From positions 62,001 through 126,000 of the forward strand of contig NZ_KE386872.1 of NCBI RefSeq assembly GCF_000429265.1: a DNA stretch of 64,000 bases, given 5' to 3'. Positions 61,697 to 64,000 of the stretch are shown here, piece by piece (the first letter of the stretch is position 1; each line of letters begins with the position of its first letter). A model generated the notes under the pieces. The model had not been told where the DNA came from. It ran no database searches and saw nothing but the letters and a program-made list of their open reading frames with translations. The position numbers were made by a program, and so were the translations under genes. Source of the DNA: Actinomyces gerencseriae DSM 6844 (GTDB lineage: Bacteria > Actinomycetota > Actinomycetes > Actinomycetales > Actinomycetaceae).

Positions 61697-61865
61697 TCGG
61701 TGCGCGTGCGGAATACACGCGCTCCGGCGAGGGGGAATGCAGTCGACGACGACATTCGGTCCGCGTTGGAACGGTGTCTCTTCGAGCGACAGCATCTCAT
61801 CACGACCGCCGTCGCGCACAACGGGCCGACGGCGCCCCGCCCGTCGGAGCGCCGTGCCGCGGCCC

Positions 61866-63176
61866 TCACGCCACGAGATCGTCCACGAGCCGGGGGCGAT
61901 CCCCCAGCGCCCGGACACGGCCGCGGTAGACCAGCGCGACCGTCCACACGAGCACCACCAGCACCGCCTGCACACCCCTCGACCATCCGATGGGGGGCAG
62001 GACGAGCACGGCCACGCCGGCCGCCACGCACTCGGCGGTGTTGAACAGGACGTCGTAGATGGAGAAGGCGCGCCCGCGGTAGGCATCGGCCGTATCGGCC
62101 TGCACGATCGTGTCGACCGCGATCTTGGCGCCCTGCACGCCGACCCCGAAGACGAGGAGCCCCGACGCCACCGCGGTGAGCGCGTGCGTCGTCACGAGGA
62201 CGAGCTGCCCCGCGGTCCCGCCGATCAGGCACATGACGACCCAGGACGACGGCGACACCCGCTCGTGGGCCAGCGGGGTGAGCACGACGGCGAGACCGTG
62301 CCCGGCCAGCATCGCGCCCATGAGCGTGCCGAAGACCGCCAGCCCGGCGTCGGCGTCCTCGGGCACCGCCAGGAGGTTCCTCGCCATGAGGATCAGCGCG
62401 ATCAGCTCCATGCCGTACACGAAGCGGTGCAGGGCCATGGCGGTCAGGGCCAGTCCGGGCGTCCCGCGTCGCACGAGGTAGCGCACGGCGTCGGTCAGAT
62501 CGCCCGCGGTGGCGGCGACCGCCGACGCCAGGCCCGTGCGCCGCCCCGTCCGCTCCGGCCCCAGCTCATCGACGCCCAGGCGCGAGACGACCCCGGCCGC
62601 CAGCACGTACAGCCCGACGGCGACCACGAGGCTGCCGGTGTCCTGAGCGGTGCCCGCGGGGAGCAGCAGGCGCAGGAGCAGACCGAGGACGCCGCCCACC
62701 GCGGTGGCCGCGCCGCCCAGGGTCGGCACGATGGAGTTGGCGACCAGCAGGCGCTCATGGTCGATGACCTGCGGCAGCCCGGCCGACAGCACGGACAGCA
62801 GGAAGCGGTTGATGCCCAGGGCCACCAGGACGAGGACGTAGACGACCGGCCCGATCCCCGCGATGCTCAGGTGCACCGCGGTGGCCGCGATGAGACCGGC
62901 CCGCACGAGGTTGCCGATCAGAAGGGTCCGGCGCCGCCTCCACCTGTCGATGAAGGGGCCCGCGAAGGGGCCGACGACGGAGAAGGGCAGCAGCATGACG
63001 ACCAGCGCGGCGGCGACACCGGCCGCATCCGTCATGTTCTGCGGCTGGAAGAAGAAGAGAGTCGCCAGCCCGGCCTGCACCATCCCGTCGCCGGACTGGG
63101 AGACGAGACGGACGCCGAGCAGGGTGCGGAAGGCCGGGACGGTGGCGAGGTCTCTGAGGTCGGCGGTCAGGCGCAT
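61866..63176 (-). CDS. MFS transporter, 12 helices
   Basis: A 436-residue exporter-like MFS protein. FRTLLGVRLVSQSGDGMVQAGLATLFFF forms helix 1, followed by PFSVVGPFAGPFIDRWRRRRTLLIGNLVRAGL with the cytoplasmic loop 2-3 motif; the second half contains IGGTAGQLVLVTTHALTAVASGLLVFGVGVQGAKIAVDTIVQ. It resembles the MFS_3/enterobactin-exporter group. The substrate is unknown. It is divergent from a tetR gene that probably controls it. ATG 63176 is chosen because the longer frame to 63230 has only a low-complexity N-terminus. The gap 61719-61865 shows nothing. Confidence 0.85.
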   Translation of the reverse strand: MRLTADLRDLATVPAFRTLLGVRLVSQSGDGMVQAGLATLFFFQPQNMTDAAGVAAALVVMLLPFSVVGPFAGPFIDRWRRRRTLLIGNLVRAGLIAATAVHLSIAGIGPVVYVLVLVALGINRFLLSVLSAGLPQVIDHERLLVANSIVPTLGGAATAVGGVLGLLLRLLLPAGTAQDTGSLVVAVGLYVLAAGVVSRLGVDELGPERTGRRTGLASAVAATAGDLTDAVRYLVRRGTPGLALTAMALHRFVYGMELIALILMARNLLAVPEDADAGLAVFGTLMGAMLAGHGLAVVLTPLAHERVSPSSWVVMCLIGGTAGQLVLVTTHALTAVASGLLVFGVGVQGAKIAVDTIVQADTADAYRGRAFSIYDVLFNTAECVAAGVAVLVLPPIGWSRGVQAVLVVLVWTVALVYRGRVRALGDRPRLVDDLVA

Positions 63177-63233
63177 GGGGCAAGACTCGCACCCGCGCCG
63201 CCCCGGCGGGACCCCCGCGCGAGCGGGCATGAT

Positions 63234-63254
63234 CCCCGTTGAGACGGAACGGGG
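63234..63254. promoter_or_regulatory. Inverted repeat in the MFS/tetR divergent region
   Basis: CCCCGTT and AACGGGG flank seven bases (GAGACGG). It is the only clear dyad in the 196-bp region and is a likely TetR operator. Confidence 0.5.
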
Positions 63255-63372
63255 GCCGAATCAGGACTGAAGCAGCCCCGCCCCTCCGGCCCGGCGCCCG
63301 ATGCGGGCCCATTCGCACGTCGGTCGCGCACCCCCCTGGGCGGTGCGCGACGGCGTCCCTAGGATCAGGACC

Positions 63373-64000
63373 ATGATCACCAACTCGGCCTCCAGGCACC
63401 GCCTCAGGCTCTCCGCGGAGGAGCGTCGCGAGCAGATCGTCACCGTCGCCACCGAGCTCGTCGCCCGGCACGGTTTCAACGGCCTGTCGCTTCAGGAGGT
63501 CGCCGATGGCGTCGGCATCACCCAGGCCGGGCTGCTGCACTACATCGGCACGAAGAACGGTCTGCTCAAGTTCCTCCTCGACTCCCGGTACGACAGGCAG
63601 GGGACTCCGCAGGACTTCCTCGACTCGGGGGACCCGGCGGCCACCCACCCCGGGGGAATCTCCCTTCCCGCCTACTTCCGCTACCTGGTCGCGTTCAACG
63701 AGGCCCGCCCCCAGCTCATGGAGCTCTACATGACTCTCGGGGTGGAGGCGACTGATCCCGAGCACCCCGCCCACGACTACTTCATCGACCGCCCCGACCA
63801 GGTCTGGGAGTACTACTCCGGCTTCTCCTGGCGCCTGCCTCCCGCGATAGACGAGGCGGGCGGCTGGGAGTCCATGCGACCCCTCGTCGAGATGGTCCTC
63901 GAGGCCATGGACGGCGCGCAGATCCGCTACTTCCGCCGCCCCGCCATCAGCCTCGTCGAGGAGTGGGCCCGCTGGGAGCCGGTGCTCTTCCCCTCCCCGC
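63373..64000 (+). CDS. TetR-family regulator (3' truncated by window edge)
   Basis: 209 codons are visible from ATG 63373. The HTH lies at residues ~17-63 (EERREQIVTVATELVARHGFNGLSLQEVADGVGITQAGLLHYIGTKNGLLKFLLD). The ligand domain continues past the window end (FNEARPQLMELYMTLGVEATD, YYSGFSWRLPP). It probably represses the divergent MFS exporter gene and itself; the ligand is unknown. Confidence 0.88.
   Translation, partial: MITNSASRHRLRLSAEERREQIVTVATELVARHGFNGLSLQEVADGVGITQAGLLHYIGTKNGLLKFLLDSRYDRQGTPQDFLDSGDPAATHPGGISLPAYFRYLVAFNEARPQLMELYMTLGVEATDPEHPAHDYFIDRPDQVWEYYSGFSWRLPPAIDEAGGWESMRPLVEMVLEAMDGAQIRYFRRPAISLVEEWARWEPVLFPSP

Noticed and set aside
63147-63162. GGTCTCTGAGGTC as a fourth GntR operator
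   Set aside because: It lies inside the coding start of the MFS gene, has a mismatch in one arm and encodes ordinary residues (RDLATV), so chance is more likely.

Overview
The window is about 70% G+C, with SD-led ATG/GTG starts, many 4-nt ATGA overlaps and near-origin actinobacterial genes (rpsF-ssb-rpsR-rplI and dnaB). Together with a MksB/Wadjet cluster, a PPi-type PEP carboxykinase candidate and an EspC-like/calpain-like pair, this points to a facultative or anaerobic actinobacterium of the Actinomyces type. That is inference from gene content; no rRNA or tRNA is present to confirm it.

Layout. 1-3.3 kb: a VTC-type polyphosphate polymerase and a beta-helical carbohydrate-binding lipoprotein. 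4-11.6 kb: alpha-glucosidase, a YoeB remnant, an orphan HipA kinase, L-serine dehydratase and amylosucrase. 11.9-17.8 kb: jetABC (MksFEB condensin) with no jetD nuclease beside it. 18-24 kb: a PadR-controlled ABC transporter, then dimethylargininase divergent from an amino-acid permease. 23.7-26.4 kb: a DUF5655 gene whose 3' end runs into an antisense, decayed Fic gene, then dnaB preceded by a phased cluster of DnaA boxes. 26.4-31.7 kb: GH36 alpha-galactosidase, a MATE exporter and a two-component pair whose kinase is frameshifted. 31.9-36.4 kb: L9, S18, SSB, S6 and a class A PBP. 36.8-43 kb: the PEP carboxykinase candidate and a putative secreted calpain-like protease with an EspC-like partner. 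43.5-44.3 kb: a TipA-type MerR regulator.

44.5-61.7 kb is a ureide (allantoin-type) catabolic block on the minus strand under a GntR/FCD regulator. In transcription order it holds an M20D amidohydrolase, a small membrane protein, a hydantoin-racemase-like protein, carbamate kinase, an NCS1 permease, allantoinase, an unusual transcarbamylase, DUF3830, a split transketolase, hydroxypyruvate isomerase, tartronate semialdehyde reductase, glyoxylate carboligase and a second NCS1 permease. The gene set suggests uptake and opening of allantoin, phosphorolysis of a ureido group to carbamoyl phosphate (ATP from carbamate kinase), and joining of glyoxylate to tartronate semialdehyde. No glycerate kinase is present, and transketolase may feed hydroxypyruvate straight into pentose phosphates. 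A palindrome with ACCTC/GAGGT arms lies before three transcription units of this block. An MFS exporter and a divergent TetR regulator close the window.

Separately, intergenic regions carry three families of short phased repeats: A, 22-bp period, core GACCGATCTCGG; B, 20-bp period, core GGTCGTAC; C, 19-bp period. Several decayed genes (YoeB, Fic, an AAA ATPase N-terminus) show that these spaces have been turned over.
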